A stretch of 64,000 nt of DNA from Erinaceus europaeus (GCF_950295315.1 NC_080175.1:89428161-89492160); one strand, 5' to 3'. Numbered from the stretch's first letter, positions 22,205 to 35,089 are shown. Made by a program: numbers and translations. The notes: generated from the sequence alone by a model not told the origin.

Positions 22205-23095
22205 CAAAAAGTTTTATTGAGATTTAATTACATAAAATACTATGCAAGTTTAAGATATATTATATAATGATTTGACATATATATTGTAAAATTTAGTTAG
22301 TTTTCAGTATTACAAAAATAGATCAACATGTTTTCTTATGATGGAAACTTTTAGAATAGCTTTCATATAGATGCTACTTCTGTGTTAACTACAGTTATCA
22401 CAGTATGTATAATATTACAAGTCTGTATCTTTCAACCATGGTAATATATTCCTTTTCCCCCCTTATCCTCCTGCTGATAACTGTCGATCTGATATTTTTC
22501 TCAAACGCTTTTAAAATAAATTTAACTTTCAGTTTTTACGTTGTTTCAATTTATCCACTTATATAGAGATGATAGAATCATTTATGCTGTGTAGTATTGA
22601 AGACAAAACCCCCAAGACTCATGTAGTCAAGGCACCTGCCTCACCCCCTGACTCACTTCCTAGCCACATATGGTATATCAGTAGTTGTAGCTTCATCAGG
22701 TTCAACCCAACAGCTTTTCTGGATATCCTGTATTTTGGTGTTTGTTTCTCTCCCCAAATTTTAGAAATCCCAATCATCATTAATTTAAATATCCCCTGTG
22801 TCCTTTTCATCTGGAATTGCCACAGTATGGCCATTTTTTTTCTTTTCATGGTATTCCATAGCTTTCTTTAGTTTCTTTAGATAATACACCATCCTCTAGA
22901 TCATTGATTCTTTCTCCTCCATGGTCAAGTTTGCTTATGCTCTGATCAAAGTTGTCAGTTTTTGTTTCCTTAGATCTAGTGTTCTGTTTGGCATGTGTTA
23001 GATAATTTCTATTCTGTGTTAAATTTCTCATTTTATTTTTGCATTGTTTCCCCATTTTAAATTGTCTTTGAGTGCTACTGTACCCTATTGAATTT
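22205..23095 (-). mobile_element. Possible old L1, minus strand
   Basis: AAGTTTTATTGAGATTTAAT at the left edge resembles the 3' end of old mammalian L1s read in reverse. TTTCTCCTCCATGGTCAAGT and TTGTTTCCTTAGATCTAGTG further right could be old ORF1/5'-region sequence. The identity is tentative because I cannot align it to an intact copy in this window. Confidence 0.35.
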
Positions 23096-24626
23096 TAAGA
23101 TAAATATATTGTGTTCTTTTTTTCAGTTAATAGATTATCAACTATTTAAATTTTGTACTTAGAGTTATGATAGTTTTCTTCAGTGGTTCATATTAGTATG
23201 TTTATTTAAAGATACTTGATTATTTATATTGATATCTACACATTTGAGTATGTGCTAATTCTTTTTCAGATTTCCAGGTTTGTTTGAGCAGAGACCATTC
23301 TTCATGAATAAGATCAATTTATATCACTTATGCATCTGCTGGTAGTATCATTGGAGAGGTGGAACACTCAATCATATAGTTACAGGCCTCTGCCAAAGAT
23401 AATGTCATTTGCCTATCATGCCATTAGTAGTAGTAGTAATGATAATAATAATAATTGAATAAAACTCTATCATTAGATACCTGCTTAAGCTGTTTAGTAG
23501 AGTCCAGACTACACAGTCTAGATACTACACTCAATAGCAGACAAGTTTATAAATTGCCTTTTTCTACTCTGAATAGGCAACATAATAAGCTCCAGCATTT
23601 TCATATCATATAACGGTGGCCTCAGTTCAGGCAAGACTGGGAAGTGGGTTATTTGTTTAGATTGCCCACAGGTACCCCCCCATACTTAATAAGGCAAACT
23701 ATCCTATTTATTCAAGTGCAATGCTAAGCAGGGCTGCTGGACTGGTATGCAACTTTCTATATGTGCTGCTTAGGTTTTCTTACTGTTTAGTTGAAAACTG
23801 TAATCAGAAATGGACATGGTTGTGAAGTATTCTTCTGCTTAGACATAGCAGGAAAATCAACTCCTAATTCAAGACTCTGAAATGTTGACTCCAGCTAAAC
23901 TGTACATCAAGTTCCCTCAACAAAAAGAGCAGACTGGCATCCCTCCCTGCTAAACTTTTATGTCCTGGCATTGCTGATACATGTAGCTTTCCAGGTGTTA
24001 TTACCAGGCTTTCTTGTTGGTGAGACAGAGTGCTTCACACAGCTGTAGGTAAGGAAATATTTTAGTCTATCTTTCTGGAAAGATAGGAAAATCAATTCTG
24101 AGAAGCCTACCAATTTCACTCAGTTTTTTGGGTTTGGGATTATATCTGCTAGTAGTAGGGCTATGATTCAGCTCACATGTCTAGTAGAGCAGGGGATGCT
24201 TCACACTTTTCACTAACTGTGCTCTGTAGAAATCAAGGCTACCAGTCAAATTTGCTGCTTGAATTTTGTGGGTTCTGCATTTCCAGGTGTTCTTACCAGT
24301 CTTTCTAATCAGTGAGTCTGGTACCTGCACACAACAGTAGATTAGACAATAGCTTAACTTCCCTACATGGGCTGGTGCACACAAGATTCTATCAAACAGA
24401 GCCGAAACCTATAGGCTCTGTGGTCAAACTGTACTATTAACCTACTTCCTTGGATGAGAAAAGTTACTAGTTAGAGCAACTTCTTCCATACGTTAAGCAG
24501 TAATTTTCCCTACAAAGATTCAAAAGTCTGTTGCAGAATTTTCCTCCTTCCCTGTAACAGATTTCAAGTTGTCAAACATGTAAATTTTCCTGCCATACTT
24601 ATTGGGTAGGACTAAAGTAAAGATTC
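23096..24626. other. Unassigned, perhaps ancient L1-derived
   Basis: No clear family. It is somewhat less AT-rich than its surroundings and has no microsatellites except (AGT/AAT)n near 23427-23455. Confidence 0.35.
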
Positions 24627-24922
24627 CAGGGGTTCGGCAATGGCTCACCCAGGTAAGTGCACATAGCACTAGGCGCAAGGAACTGAGCAAGAATCTGAGC
24701 TGGAATAACTGGCTCCCACCTGCAGGAGGGAAGCTTCACAAATGGTGAAGCAGATCTGCAGGTGTGTAGCTTTCTCTCTACCTCCCCCTCCTCTCTCATC
24801 TCATCCTTCTGTTCTATCCATTAAAATTGGGGGGGAAAACTCTGCCAGGAATAGTGGATTATTTGTAGTGTCAGCAACAAGCCCCAGCAATAACCCTGGA
24901 GGCAAAGGAAAAAAAAAAAAGT
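24627..24922 (+). repeat. Type B-like SINE, long form
   Basis: GGGGTTCGGCAATGGCTCAC, CTGGCTCCCACCTGCAGGAG and a CT-rich block ending TTCTATCCATTAAAATTG are followed by CAGGAATAGTGGATTATTTG, CAAGCCCCAGCAATAACCCT and GGAGGCAAAGGA before the A-run. The distal segment is absent from other copies except for a trace at 15.2 kb. Confidence 0.7.
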
Positions 24923-25111
24923 AGTGATCTGAAATGGTTGAATGGGAGTTGACTGTGCATCCTAGTCAAAATGTATCTGTCTTGTCTGCATCTCTGTGGT
25001 CAAGTAAAATGCTTCAGCATCACACTGTATCAGAGTTTTCTCAGTGCTATCTTAAACAGAAGTAGTTACTAGCTGCTTTTGTGAATGAGACAGAAGAATT
25101 ACATAGTACAC

Positions 25112-25262
25112 GTAATTTTTTAATTGGGGGATTAATGTTTAACAGTCGACAATATATATACAATAGTTTGTACATGCATATCATTTCCCAGTTTTCCACA
25201 TAAGAAGAATCACATAATATACATAAATGATGATTCTCTAACAACCATAGTATAATCAGATG
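25112..25262 (-). mobile_element. 3' end of the short-tailed L1 lineage
   Basis: AATTGGGGGATTAATGTTTA, ACAATAGTTTGTACATGCAT and ATCATTTCCCAG are the reverse complement of the terminal 3' UTR at 11.72-11.80 kb. It is truncated within the 3' UTR. Confidence 0.8.
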
Positions 25263-25276
25263 AAACATTCAGTTTT

Positions 25277-25546
25277 TTTATATTTATTTATTTATTCCCT
25301 TTGTTGCCCTTGTCGTTTTATTGTTGTACTTATTATTATTGTCATTGTTGGATAGGACAGAAAGAAATGGAGAGTGATAGGGGAAGACAGAAAGGGGGAG
25401 AGAAAGACACCTACAGACCTGTTTCACTGCTTGTGAAGCGACTCCCCTGCAGGTGGGAAGCCAGTGCTAGAACTGGGATCCTTATGATGGTCCTTGCACT
25501 TTGCACAGCCTGCACTTAACCCACTGCACTACAGCCCGAATCCCTA
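25277..25546 (-). repeat. Type A SINE with perfect TSD
   Basis: Complete and reversed. AAACATTCAGTTTT occurs at 25263-25276 and 25547-25560. It sits at the edge of the L1 3' end just described. Confidence 0.92.
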
Positions 25547-25560
25547 AAACATTCAGTTTT

Positions 25561-26696
25561 ATATAGAATTTGTCTAGGCAGATTGCAACTGCATTTAAAC
25601 TGTAAGCATTCAAGCAACTTAATGATTGGTTTATATTATCTTACTAATATTAAAACATTTTATATGTGTATGGCTGAAGTGTATGCAACACCGCTCTCCA
25701 AAACAAAGTGTTCAGCTGGCCTTCCCCAGGTGCCTTCATATGAATTATTAATATGAAATAATATATTTCTTAGAAAAATTTGTGTTTCCTCCAAAATCTT
25801 TCAGAAATACTCATTCTGTTGGTAAATGCTATTTCTTAACTTTAACATACTATTTTCTTTCAAAGGTGAACATAAGTAGGTCTCAAATTAATAATTTTGA
25901 TGCATTATATAGCTTACTTTAAGAACAGAATTGCTAAATCTGTCAGTCTTTGGCGGGGATGTCTATGATAGTCATGATACTTTCAACAGTTTAGCTTAAG
26001 AAGAATAACCTGCTCACATACTGCTTTATTTCAAGATTGAGTGTTCCAACTATTTCCCAGCAGTCCACAAATTTGTTGGATGGCATGAAATTGTACTTTT
26101 TATAGGCTTCAATTTAAACTTCTTTCTTGTCTTCTCACAGTTTTATATCTTCAGATCACAAAACAAAAAAAAAATGTTTTGAAAGCCTGTTGTTTTCATT
26201 TATCTGATAATTTTCAACTCACTGGATTTTTATTTATCATGCATGGGCTTCATTTATTCATGGTTACAAAGTTTATTTGACTTCCAAGTGAGAGTCATTT
26301 ATCTACTTGTGAAACTTTGCTCAGAGAAAGTCCAAGTGTAATGTGACTGCCTCTAGACTGTAGGTTTTCAAACCTCAAGTTTCAAGAGGAAAATCATTCT
26401 TACATCTAAATGAAGAAACATGAATTTCCAGGTTAGTGGTTCCATCTAGAGCTTCCTTAAAACAGAGGCTTATAACGCACTTTAGAGCCAATGAATTACC
26501 AAATGACTTTTCCATTGCTGCCTGAGCCCAACTACTGTTTCTACTTCTTAGATTTTAGGTATTCAAAGAATTTTGGCCAATTAGGAATCACACAAGAATT
26601 TAGAGTTAAAATGTAATAGAAAAATAGATAATAGGTGATTTAGAAATGTTTAATTATCCAAAATAATAGAATAAAACAGAGTAAAACACAATAAGC
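25561..26696. other. Unassigned sequence
   Basis: No repeat or gene recognised. Confidence 0.5.
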
Positions 26697-26708
26697 AAAA
26701 AAAGGATA

Positions 26709-26998
26709 AAGGGGGAGTCAGGCAGTAGCTCAGCAGGTTAAGTGCACGTGGCGCAAAGCACGAGGGCCAGCATAAGGATACAGGTTCAAGCCCCTGGTTC
26801 CCTACTGGCAGGGGAGTTGCTCCACAAGCGATGAAGCAGGTCTGCATGTGTCTATCTTTCTCTCCCCCTCTCTGTCTTCCCCTCCTCTCTCCATTTCTCT
26901 CTGTCCTTTCCAACAACAACGACATCAATAACAACAACAACAATAAAACAACAAGGACAACAAAAAGGGAATAAATAAATAAGTATTTTTAAAAAAAT
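26709..26998 (+). repeat. Type A SINE
   Basis: GGGGGAGTCAGGCAGTAGCT, CAGGTTAAGTGCACGTGGCG and CAGGTTCAAGCCCC are followed by a CT-rich block and an AACAACAACAATAAAACAAC tail. AAAAAAGGATAA flanks both sides as a probable TSD. Confidence 0.92.
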
Positions 26999-27009
26999 TT
27001 AAAAAGGAT

Positions 27010-27404
27010 AATGGAAGCATTACATATATAAACTGAATTGTATTAAATAAAATATTTCATGCAAATGGTCAAAACACTCAAACTAAAGGCAAGTATTTTC
27101 ATGAAGAATAACATAAGTTATCTCTGTGATTTTGTAATAACCTTAATATAAAGATAGTAAAGATTAAATGTAAATGTAAGAGAATATAAAAAATAAGATA
27201 ATGTGACCGAAAATAATAATCCTAAACTTTTCGTGTAATTATCTTAACATCAGACAAATTAGAATTTGGAGCATATAAAGGGACAATTAATTAAATGATG
27301 ACCCAATCTCAGTGTTTCATGTATCTAATACAGTTTAAAAATCTGCAAAGCAGAATTTAGCAAAATGATAAAGGAAGTAGACAAAATCAGTTACAGGTTT
27401 TGTT
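27010..27404. other. Unassigned sequence
   Basis: Nothing recognised. Confidence 0.5.
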
Positions 27405-27605
27405 GATTAGATAGAAGGTGAGAGAAGGAAAGATCAGAGATTGAGAGTAAAAGACTAGGTGAAAGAGAGACAATGAAACAGTGCTTAATAGATCAATACC
27501 CCCTTCCCCCCCCCAAAAAAAAAACTTCTGTGTGAAGGCCCAGGACTAAAACCCAGATCTTAGCACAAGGTAACACGTATGCTTTAACAGGGGAACCAGC
27601 TCTCA
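27405..27605 (-). repeat. Diverged type B SINE
   Basis: GATTAGATAGAAGGTGAGAG and a degraded GA core are followed by AAGGCCCAGGACTAAAACCC and GCTTTAACAGGGGAACCAGC. A run of C and A near 27503-27524 lies inside. Confidence 0.6.
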
Positions 27606-27984
27606 GTAATCTGAACTCACAGTGTATATACTAATAGGACTCTCAGCACTTAGTAAATAATTTTTCTCTTTAGGTAATCTATAATTTGCTGTTATACAGT
27701 TTACATAGTGAGTCTTGAGGATTAATTATACCGATTTTGAATCTTCAATAGCTTTGGTATATTAGATATATGTATTAATGCTTCAAATACATATATATTA
27801 GAGTAAGTGTGTAGTTGGTTTTTGAAGCCACTTCCATGATATCAGCACCTTGGTGTTATACTCTTTATAACCACTGAATGGGGATAGAATTAGTTACTCA
27901 AACACTATGATTACAATAAGTCTTTGTTGAGTCTGTTAATTACAGAGACAAAGAATATTTCATCCTTGATTAGGTTATGTTATG
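27606..27984. other. Unassigned sequence
   Basis: Nothing recognised. Confidence 0.5.
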
Positions 27985-28118
27985 AGACAGATTTAGTGTT
28001 ATGCTACAAGCATGTGTGTTTAAGCCTGGCCCCTACCAAACTGCAAGAAGCTTTGGCACTGTGGTCTCTCACTTTTTCTCTATCTCTAGTTAAATAATAA
28101 CAATAACAAAAACATAAT
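27985..28118 (+). repeat. Diverged SINE
   Basis: TTAGTGTTATGCTACAAGCA, GTGTTTAAGCCTGGCCCCTA and GCACTGTGGTCTCTCACTTT are followed by an AATAATAACAATAACAA tail. Confidence 0.55.
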
Positions 28119-28128
28119 AATAATTTAA

Positions 28129-28408
28129 GGAGTCAAGCAGTAGCGCAGCGGGTTAAACCCAGGTGGTACAATGCACAAGGACCTGTGTAAGGATTCCGGT
28201 TTGAGCTTCCAGCTCCCCTCCTGCAGGGAGTCGCTTCACAGGTGGTGAAACAGGTCTGCAGGTCTCTGTCTTTCTTTCCCTATCTCTGTCTTCCCCTCCT
28301 CTCATTTCTCTCTGTCCTAGCCAACAACAACGACATCAATAACAATGATAACCACAACAATAAAACAAAGACAACAAAAAAGGAATAAATAAATATTTAA
28401 TAATAATA
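28129..28408 (+). repeat. Type A SINE
   Basis: GGAGTCAAGCAGTAGCGCAG preserves the A-box-like segment well. The AATAATAATAATTT flanks resemble a TSD but coincide with simple repeats. Confidence 0.9.
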
Positions 28409-28447
28409 ATAATAATTTGAATCAGCTTTAGTTGAAAATCATGCCAA

Positions 28448-28740
28448 CAGTGGAGTCGGGCGGTATTGCAGCGGGTTAAGCACAGGTGGCACAAAGGGCA
28501 AGGACTGGATTAAGGATCCCGGTTCAAGCTCCTGGCTCTCCACCTGCAGGGCAGTCGCTTCACAAACAGTGAAGCAGGTCTGCAGGTGTCTATCTTTCTC
28601 TCCCCTTCACTGTCTTCCCCTCCTCTCTCCATTTCTCTCTGTCCTATCCAACAACGATGACAACAATAATAACTACAACAATAAAACAACAAGGGCAACC
28701 AAAGGGAATAAATAAATATTTTTTAAAAAATTATAAAAAA
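28448..28740 (+). repeat. Type A SINE
   Basis: GTGGAGTCGGGCGGTATTGC, CAGCGGGTTAAGCACAGGTG and a B-box GGTTCAAGCTCC. It follows the previous type A copy in the same orientation after 40 bp. Confidence 0.92.
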
Positions 28741-28756
28741 AAGAAAGAAAGACAAT

Positions 28757-28862
28757 CATGCCATCAGGGAGGTGGCTGAGTGGTAGAATACAGAGCACGC
28801 ATGTGTGAGGTCCTGAGGTTCAAGTCAGAATGGTTTTCAGTTTTCTCAATAAATAAGTAGGT
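28757..28862 (+). repeat. tRNA-like SINE of a fourth type
   Basis: AGGGAGGTGGCTGAGTGGTA (A-box-like) and GTCCTGAGGTTCAAGTCAGA (B-box-like) are spaced about 40 bp apart, then a TTCTCAATAAATAAGTAGGT end. It occurs once in the window, so the family call is weak. Confidence 0.5.
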
Positions 28863-31735
28863 ATTTGAAGGATATATACTATGACTACCTCACTAAATGT
28901 TTATGATCTATGCTCATGAAGAGTATAGGGAGGTAGTACTTTCTCTTTCTCCTGACCTAGTGAAGTTTTAGTTGACTTTTCTCATCTCATAGCCTGTTTT
29001 TATATCCTTTGCTCTTGGCATTGTTAAAGCACCTTGAACATGTGAAATATATTATTGCCTTAGGGTCCTTGCATTCTCCTCGAATCCAATAGCTTGTGTT
29101 GTTAGCTTTCTAGCATTTAAATTTCAGCTTAAGTCACTATCTTTGAAATGTTTTCTTCTCTCTAAATGTAAAAATTATCTAAAGTCAGTGTTCACTATGA
29201 TATTCTTTATATTTTTCCATGTAGGTATTTTTCAGTGATATATTTATTTTGAAGTGTTTTTTTTTCCACAGTGCCCTGATGGAATTTACATTGAAAGACT
29301 ACAGACATCCTTAGCATTTGTTTCCCACTCTAATGCAGTATCTAACAATAGACCCTATTTCTTAATAGGTATTCAACAAATACATTAATAATCATGGTTA
29401 ATGAGTATTATGTATATTGTCTATTAAGGTGACTTCAAGTTCATTCACCCAGGACTCATTTTTGAGAGAGCTGACAAATTGTGAGATTGACTCTACTGTA
29501 GTTTTAAATATTTTTTATTGTTATAGTTCAGGAGTTTTTTTTTTTTTCATTTACCACACTCATTTCTAACATCATGTAAGTCTGCTGCTGAATTAATTAT
29601 TTATTCTTTTTATTTACCCCAGAAAATTTCATGTGATTATGAAAGATTCATTTTATCTTGTTCAAGTGAATTATGATTTTCCACAGGGTTGTCTTTTAAA
29701 TTATGTCCTCTCTGCTATTTGCATATTTGTATTAGAATTATTTTTAGGACATGAGTTGTGAATTACCACTGTTTCATGCATCAAACAATCTTATCCGTGT
29801 CACATTGAAGATGTAAGTATAAATTCCTGTCATGAAATGTATTAAAAATGATTCTGACAAACACCTAAAGATTGAAATTGTATTTGAATTAATACAAATC
29901 CTCTCCTAGCCTCAAAGAACACAAGCATCCTTATTTGACTCAGTTTTATGGTCACACAGGAAAAAGGCATAATAATTGATTGAACTCTTCTTTCTGTCAA
30001 TTTTGACATACTTATATGAATAGACTAAAAATGTATGGCATGCCCTGATGATGATACATGCATTAGTATCATTCTAAAATAATAGAACAATCATTTATTA
30101 GATTTTGAAGTATAAAGGTATTGAAATTACTTTGCCAGATAGTAGTATATCATACAGTCTACAGATGTTACTTTTCTGTGAAACTTGGTCAAAATATTAG
30201 AAATGTTATCATTCTACTCCAAGGGTCTTGTGTAAATTATTTCCTTATAGTCAATGAAAGGAAATAAGTTAAAGCAACTGACTTGTGATTCATTTATTTC
30301 TCAATACTGAAGCTAAAGGAGGAAGGGGAGGAGAGATTTCATTTTCTTTGTAAACATACTCCTCAGATGCAGACTAATGATGTATGCAGAGAAAGATTCT
30401 TGTGTAATGCTTTTAGCCCAGGCTTTGGATTGATTATTGTAAACAAACCTAGAATATACCAATGTATGAAAGATATTTCCCTATGGAATATCTCATAATT
30501 CATGCTGCTATTTGATATACAAATGGAGGTGTTTTATAACTTAAATTTTCCCCACTGACACTGTAGACCAGATACTTGTTTGATGTAGTAACAATGAGCC
30601 TTGTCCTGCCTTCACTGCCTCAGATATTTTCTGTTCTTCTACTGTTTGTCTTTTTAGTAAACTTTGATAGGGAGAGGTCTCTGATGCATGCGGTTTTATT
30701 TTATAATACTGTTCACTCTGTTAACTCACCAGCTTCCATTCCTAAAAAAAAAAATTGGCAGGAATCAAGTTTTAATATAACAGCAGCTGTAATCTCAAGA
30801 CTTTTACTTAATATTTTTCTATTCCAAGAAGAAAGAAAAGTTTACATAAAATAACAAACCTGGTCACCTCAAAATAGCTTTTTTGCCTTTTAATCATTGT
30901 TTTCCTTCTTACAACTATTACAATTCTAGCTGTTTGTTGATGTCTACTTGCAAGTAAAAATGTACATAAGAAAATTTCTTAAAATCAAAATCCCTCCCTC
31001 ACAGATTACGTAAGCAGTCTCACTGAGCAATTTACACATGCACTTGAGTATGTACGTACAGGCTGCACCGAGTAACAGTTGCTTGATTCCTGTAAATAGA
31101 ATTATAGCCTTCATTTTGCACAGATGATCATTCATTTCCACAGTGTACTTCTACCTTCATCTTGTCATTTTCTCTCTTTATCATTGCTTTTCTCACACTT
31201 TGTCAATGTTCATAGTCTTCCAAAAAACAAAGTAATACTAAAACATTCATATTAATTCTGATTGAAATTTGAGGGGATTTTCAGGGTTTTTTTTTAATGA
31301 TAATGAAAATGCTACTGGTAGAAGTGTGATATCATCCTATGTTAATTCATTCACATTTATGTGAAAAATTCATATGCTTTTTTTACATCTGTTTTTCCTT
31401 GACTCCTGTATCATTTTGTATATAGCGTATATGAATATAGCCATCTTTTTTAGTTTATATAGTTTTCTCCTTGTAAACTGGATTATTTCATTTGCTGTAC
31501 TCTTATTAAAATTATGTTCTATTAGTGCCTAAGCTACTATAGAATACATTTGTAAAGAATTTAGAACCTTAAAAGTAAAAATGTGCAATAGTCACACAGT
31601 AAGTACAGCAAGCAAGTAGAAAGACCTCAATAAGATACCATACGGTATTTAATCAAATATTCTCTACTTAGAACTAGATACTCTTTCACCTACTTCTGAT
31701 TTCACTTCCCTCAATTACTCGAAGTCCAATTGTGT
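28863..31735. other. Longest stretch without recognisable repeats
   Basis: 2.9 kb with no SINE or L1 match. A 92-codon plus-strand frame at 30576-30854 contains a hydrophobic start but no known motif. I see no splice-site pattern or CpG island. Confidence 0.5.
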
Positions 31736-31739
31736 CAGA

Positions 31740-32822
31740 TAATGTAAGGACTACAAAAGCTGGATAAAGACAAGAGACAGGAACACTTTAATGATGGCCT
31801 TTTTGGTCACTATCAGGCTATCCCATCATCTGTGCCCAAGTCAGGGAATTCTTGGATTCACAAATGGATATGATGGGCGTAGACCTCTAAAAGATCCCTC
31901 TCTCCACTGCCATTGGTAATCTCCATCAGGAACAACATCATAAACTCTCTCTGGGTCTCTATAGGATATTGCCTTCAGTGTGGAGCAACAATGGTAGAAA
32001 TTGCCCCACTCTGAGAGTATGGTCAACATACTCGGCCACTCTAGGAAGACTGGTCTTGAAATGAGTGCAGCCTAGAATGTTACTATTAGTGACCATGTAA
32101 TCTGAGCTCAGACTAATAGGGATGCATAGGTTACACAGGCTCCTGTGCTAAATATGAAGAGATATGGGCCCTAGGTCAGATCCATGGAGTTTACAGTTAG
32201 CGGTATATATATACTTTTCCCATATCAGGAAACTACTGTCTGCCCTACTCCAGCTTTCTAGTCCTAGACTCAACTCTGACACCATCTTCCCAGACAATAC
32301 TCCTAGCCCAGCTACATGTTAGCTGTTGGGCTCAGGCGAAAATTAGTAAAGTCATGGGCCCCTTGGAATATGCCTAAATGTACTTCCTAGCTCCTTCCAA
32401 CATAAAGTCACCACATGCCATCTGCTATAATTTTACCTTTATGTTCCTGATTATTACACAAATTGTTCTTCTTTGTATCAATGTTTTTCATCCACAAAGT
32501 TGCAGATGCCTCCATGATGATGACCTCACCAATGTGTCCTGGAACCCCACTTCCCCAGACACCTACCCAACTCAGGAAAGGGAGAGACAGGCTGGGGGTA
32601 TGGATTGACCTGTCAATGACCATGTTCAGTGGAGAAGAAATTTCAGAAACCATACCTTCTACTTTCTGCTCCCCATAAATATATTTGTTCCATACTCCTA
32701 GAGGGATGAAGAATAGGAAATCTTCCGATTAAGATGGTAAGACAGGAAACTCTGATGGCCTGGGTTGTATGAAATTGTACTCAACTTATACCATTATTAA
32801 ATCACAAATAAACTAAAAATGC
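31740..32822 (+). mobile_element. L1 3'-UTR fragment (long-3'UTR lineage)
   Basis: Runs from GTAAGGACTACAAAAGCTGG through TCACTATCAGGCTATCCCAT, ATCTGAGCTCAGACTAATAG, TTAGCTGTTGGGCTCAGG and GAAATTGTACTCAACTTATA to AATCACAAATAAACTAAAAA. At about 1.08 kb it is among the most complete old copies of this 3' UTR. It contains no ORF2. Confidence 0.82.
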
Positions 32823-32848
32823 AGTACAATTTAGCAAGCATCTTTTTA

Positions 32849-33077
32849 CTCTGTTTTTTATTATCTTTAATTTGTATATATATTTATCGTTATCTATATT
32901 TACTTACTGGATAGACACAGTCAGAAGTTGAGAGGGAAGGGGGTGACAGAGAAGGAGAGAGACAGAGAGACACCTTCAGCACTACTTCACTTGTGAAACT
33001 TTACCCCTGCAGGTGGGACTGAGGGCTCAAACCTAGATCCTTGCACACTCAACCAGGTGTGCCACCACCTGGCCCCA
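32849..33077 (-). repeat. Type B SINE with perfect TSD
   Basis: TACTGGATAGACACAGTCAG, GAGAGGGAAGGGGGTGACAG and a GGTGTGCCACCACCTGGCCC end. CAAGCATCTTTTTA occurs at 32835-32848 and 33078-33091. Confidence 0.93.
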
Positions 33078-33237
33078 CAAGCATCTTTTTAAAATGAATT
33101 TAGAACTTTAAACTTTTAGAATCTTTATGGTTTTATAATTTAGATATTCATTATATTTATTTTTTTCACTTATTACTAATGTCTATTGAGCAAAAACATA
33201 TAAGAAGATGTGTTTAATTTGTTTTATTAGTACGGCC

Positions 33238-33238
<1 letters not shown>

Positions 33239-33303
<65 letters not shown>

Positions 33304-33304
33304 A
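33239..33304. repeat. (GT)n(GA)n compound microsatellite
   Basis: About 21 GT units followed by about 12 GA units. Confidence 0.97.
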
Positions 33305-33698
33305 GAGAAATATACCTCTGTCATATGTATCTCTGATGATCCAGCAAATATTTTACACCTGAGAATGATGATATCTTACACTGAAACAACTTCTAAATGT
33401 GTTTAAATCACTGTTTCATACATGTATCCTTCAAGTGATTATTTTCTTGATTATTTTTTTATTCTGAATATACCCTGCCCGGATTTATACTTATGTATTA
33501 TAAATATGTATTAGTTTGTACATACTATGACAAAAGAATGTATATTTTTTGCCTATAATTTTAGCTGTATTACAGGTATGAAGAGCTGGCAATTTCGGTG
33601 ACTAAGGGTTCATCTCTAGTTAAATTAGTAGGGAGGAACAATGATGTCATTAGAATCTGTGCTTCTGTCATGTGTTTCTGCTTATACTGATGTGCTTA
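33305..33698. other. Unassigned sequence left of the full-length L1
   Basis: Nothing recognised apart from AT-rich DNA. Its right edge supplies the L1 target duplication. Confidence 0.5.
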
Positions 33699-33713
33699 CT
33701 CAAAGTATTTTTC
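33699..33713. repeat. Left target-site duplication of the full-length L1
   Basis: CTCAAAGTATTTTTC, identical over 15 bp to 41044-41058 and directly followed by the element's T-rich 3' end. Confidence 0.93.
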
Positions 33714-35089
33714 TTTTTCTTTTTTTATAATTTTTTAAAAATTTTTATTTAAGAAAGGATTAATTAACAAAACCATAGGGTAGGAGGGGTACAACTCCAC
33801 ACAATTCCCACCACCCAATCTCCAATTCCCACCCCCTCCCCTGATAGCTTTCCCATTCTCTATCCCTCTGGGAGCAGGGACACAGGGTCATTGAGGGTTG
33901 CAGAAAGTAGAAGGTCTGGCTTCTGTAATTGATTCCCAGCTGAACATGGGTGTTGACTGGTCGGTCCATACTCCCAGTCTGCCTCTCTCTTTCCCTAGTA
34001 GGGTGTGTCTCTGGGGAAGCTGAGCTCCAGGACACATTGGTGGGGTCTTCAATCCAGGGAAGCCTGGCCAGCATCCTGGTGGCATCTGGAACTTGGTGAT
34101 TGAAAAGAGAGTTAACATACGAAGCCAAACAAACTGTTGAGCAATCATGGACCCAAAGATTGGAATAGTGGAGAGGAAGTGTTAGGGAGGTACTCACTGC
34201 AAACTCTAGTGTACTTCTGCTTTCAGGTATATATTTTGCGGTAGTTTAGGGATACATGTGCACATAAGCTCTCTCTCACAGAAACTGGTGTATATCTAGG
34301 TTATGGGACTTTGTTAGAAAGTGAACCACCTGAGATGAAATTAGAGTGTACTATAAAAGGAAAGGTCTCACCCGAGTAATGAAGCTGAAGGGTTGTCATT
34401 CCACACGTGAAGTCTCTGGACACAGTCTGAGGTGAAGCATGTTGAGGTGGCAATCGTTGCATAGGTTAGGTTGTGATCGGCGGATGCAATATTATTAGGT
34501 ATGGATTGGGAGAGGCATACGGGAAAGTGGGCCCTATCCAATGGTTCCAGGACTGGGAGAAGTAGGGACTCTATAGTGGAGATGTGAGGTTCCTGCTATC
34601 TTAGGGTTCAAGAAGACAATCGATAGTTAATGTTATCATCACATTATTTGGTAATTGGGTTAACTTTGAAAAGTCCTTCTGTTAGGGTTTGCTGTACAGT
34701 ACCCAGTATCTTGTATATAGCTGTGCTATTGGATGCTTCTAATCTACTTGGTCTAGGCTTTTGAGAGAGTCCGCATATCAAATACACAGCCTATATATTG
34801 AAAAGATTCAGTTTGTGTTTTGAAAAACTTTGAGACATACAATTGATTTTCCCCCTCTCATATTAATTAATTACTGATTTATATGTCTACATTTTACTAG
34901 GAGTGTACATAAACACCATTCCCACCACCAAAAACTGTGACCCATCCCTCCCACCCACTCCCACCCACTCCCACCCCCCACTGGCTCAGGAAGCTGCATG
35001 TCTACCCCTCACCACAGGGTTTTTACTTTGGTGCCCTACTTACAATTTGATCAGGTCCTGCTTTTAGTTTCCCTTTCAGATCTTCTTCC

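Noticed and set aside
22569..22871. 100-codon plus-strand frame
   Set aside because: Lies in probable antisense of old L1 and has an overlapping minus-strand frame.
28448..28530. tRNA gene
   Set aside because: A- and B-box-like words are present but the cloverleaf is not, and the unit continues into the SINE body and tail.
30576..30854. 92-codon frame as a possible host exon
   Set aside because: No recognised motif, codon bias or splice context; about what chance gives in AT-rich DNA of this length.
33760..34197. 145-codon minus-strand frame in the L1 3' end, with similar frames at 49.0, 50.6, 54.3 and 60.5 kb
   Set aside because: They recur because the L1 3' UTR recurs. Both strands give similar-length frames and indels between copies do not respect codons.
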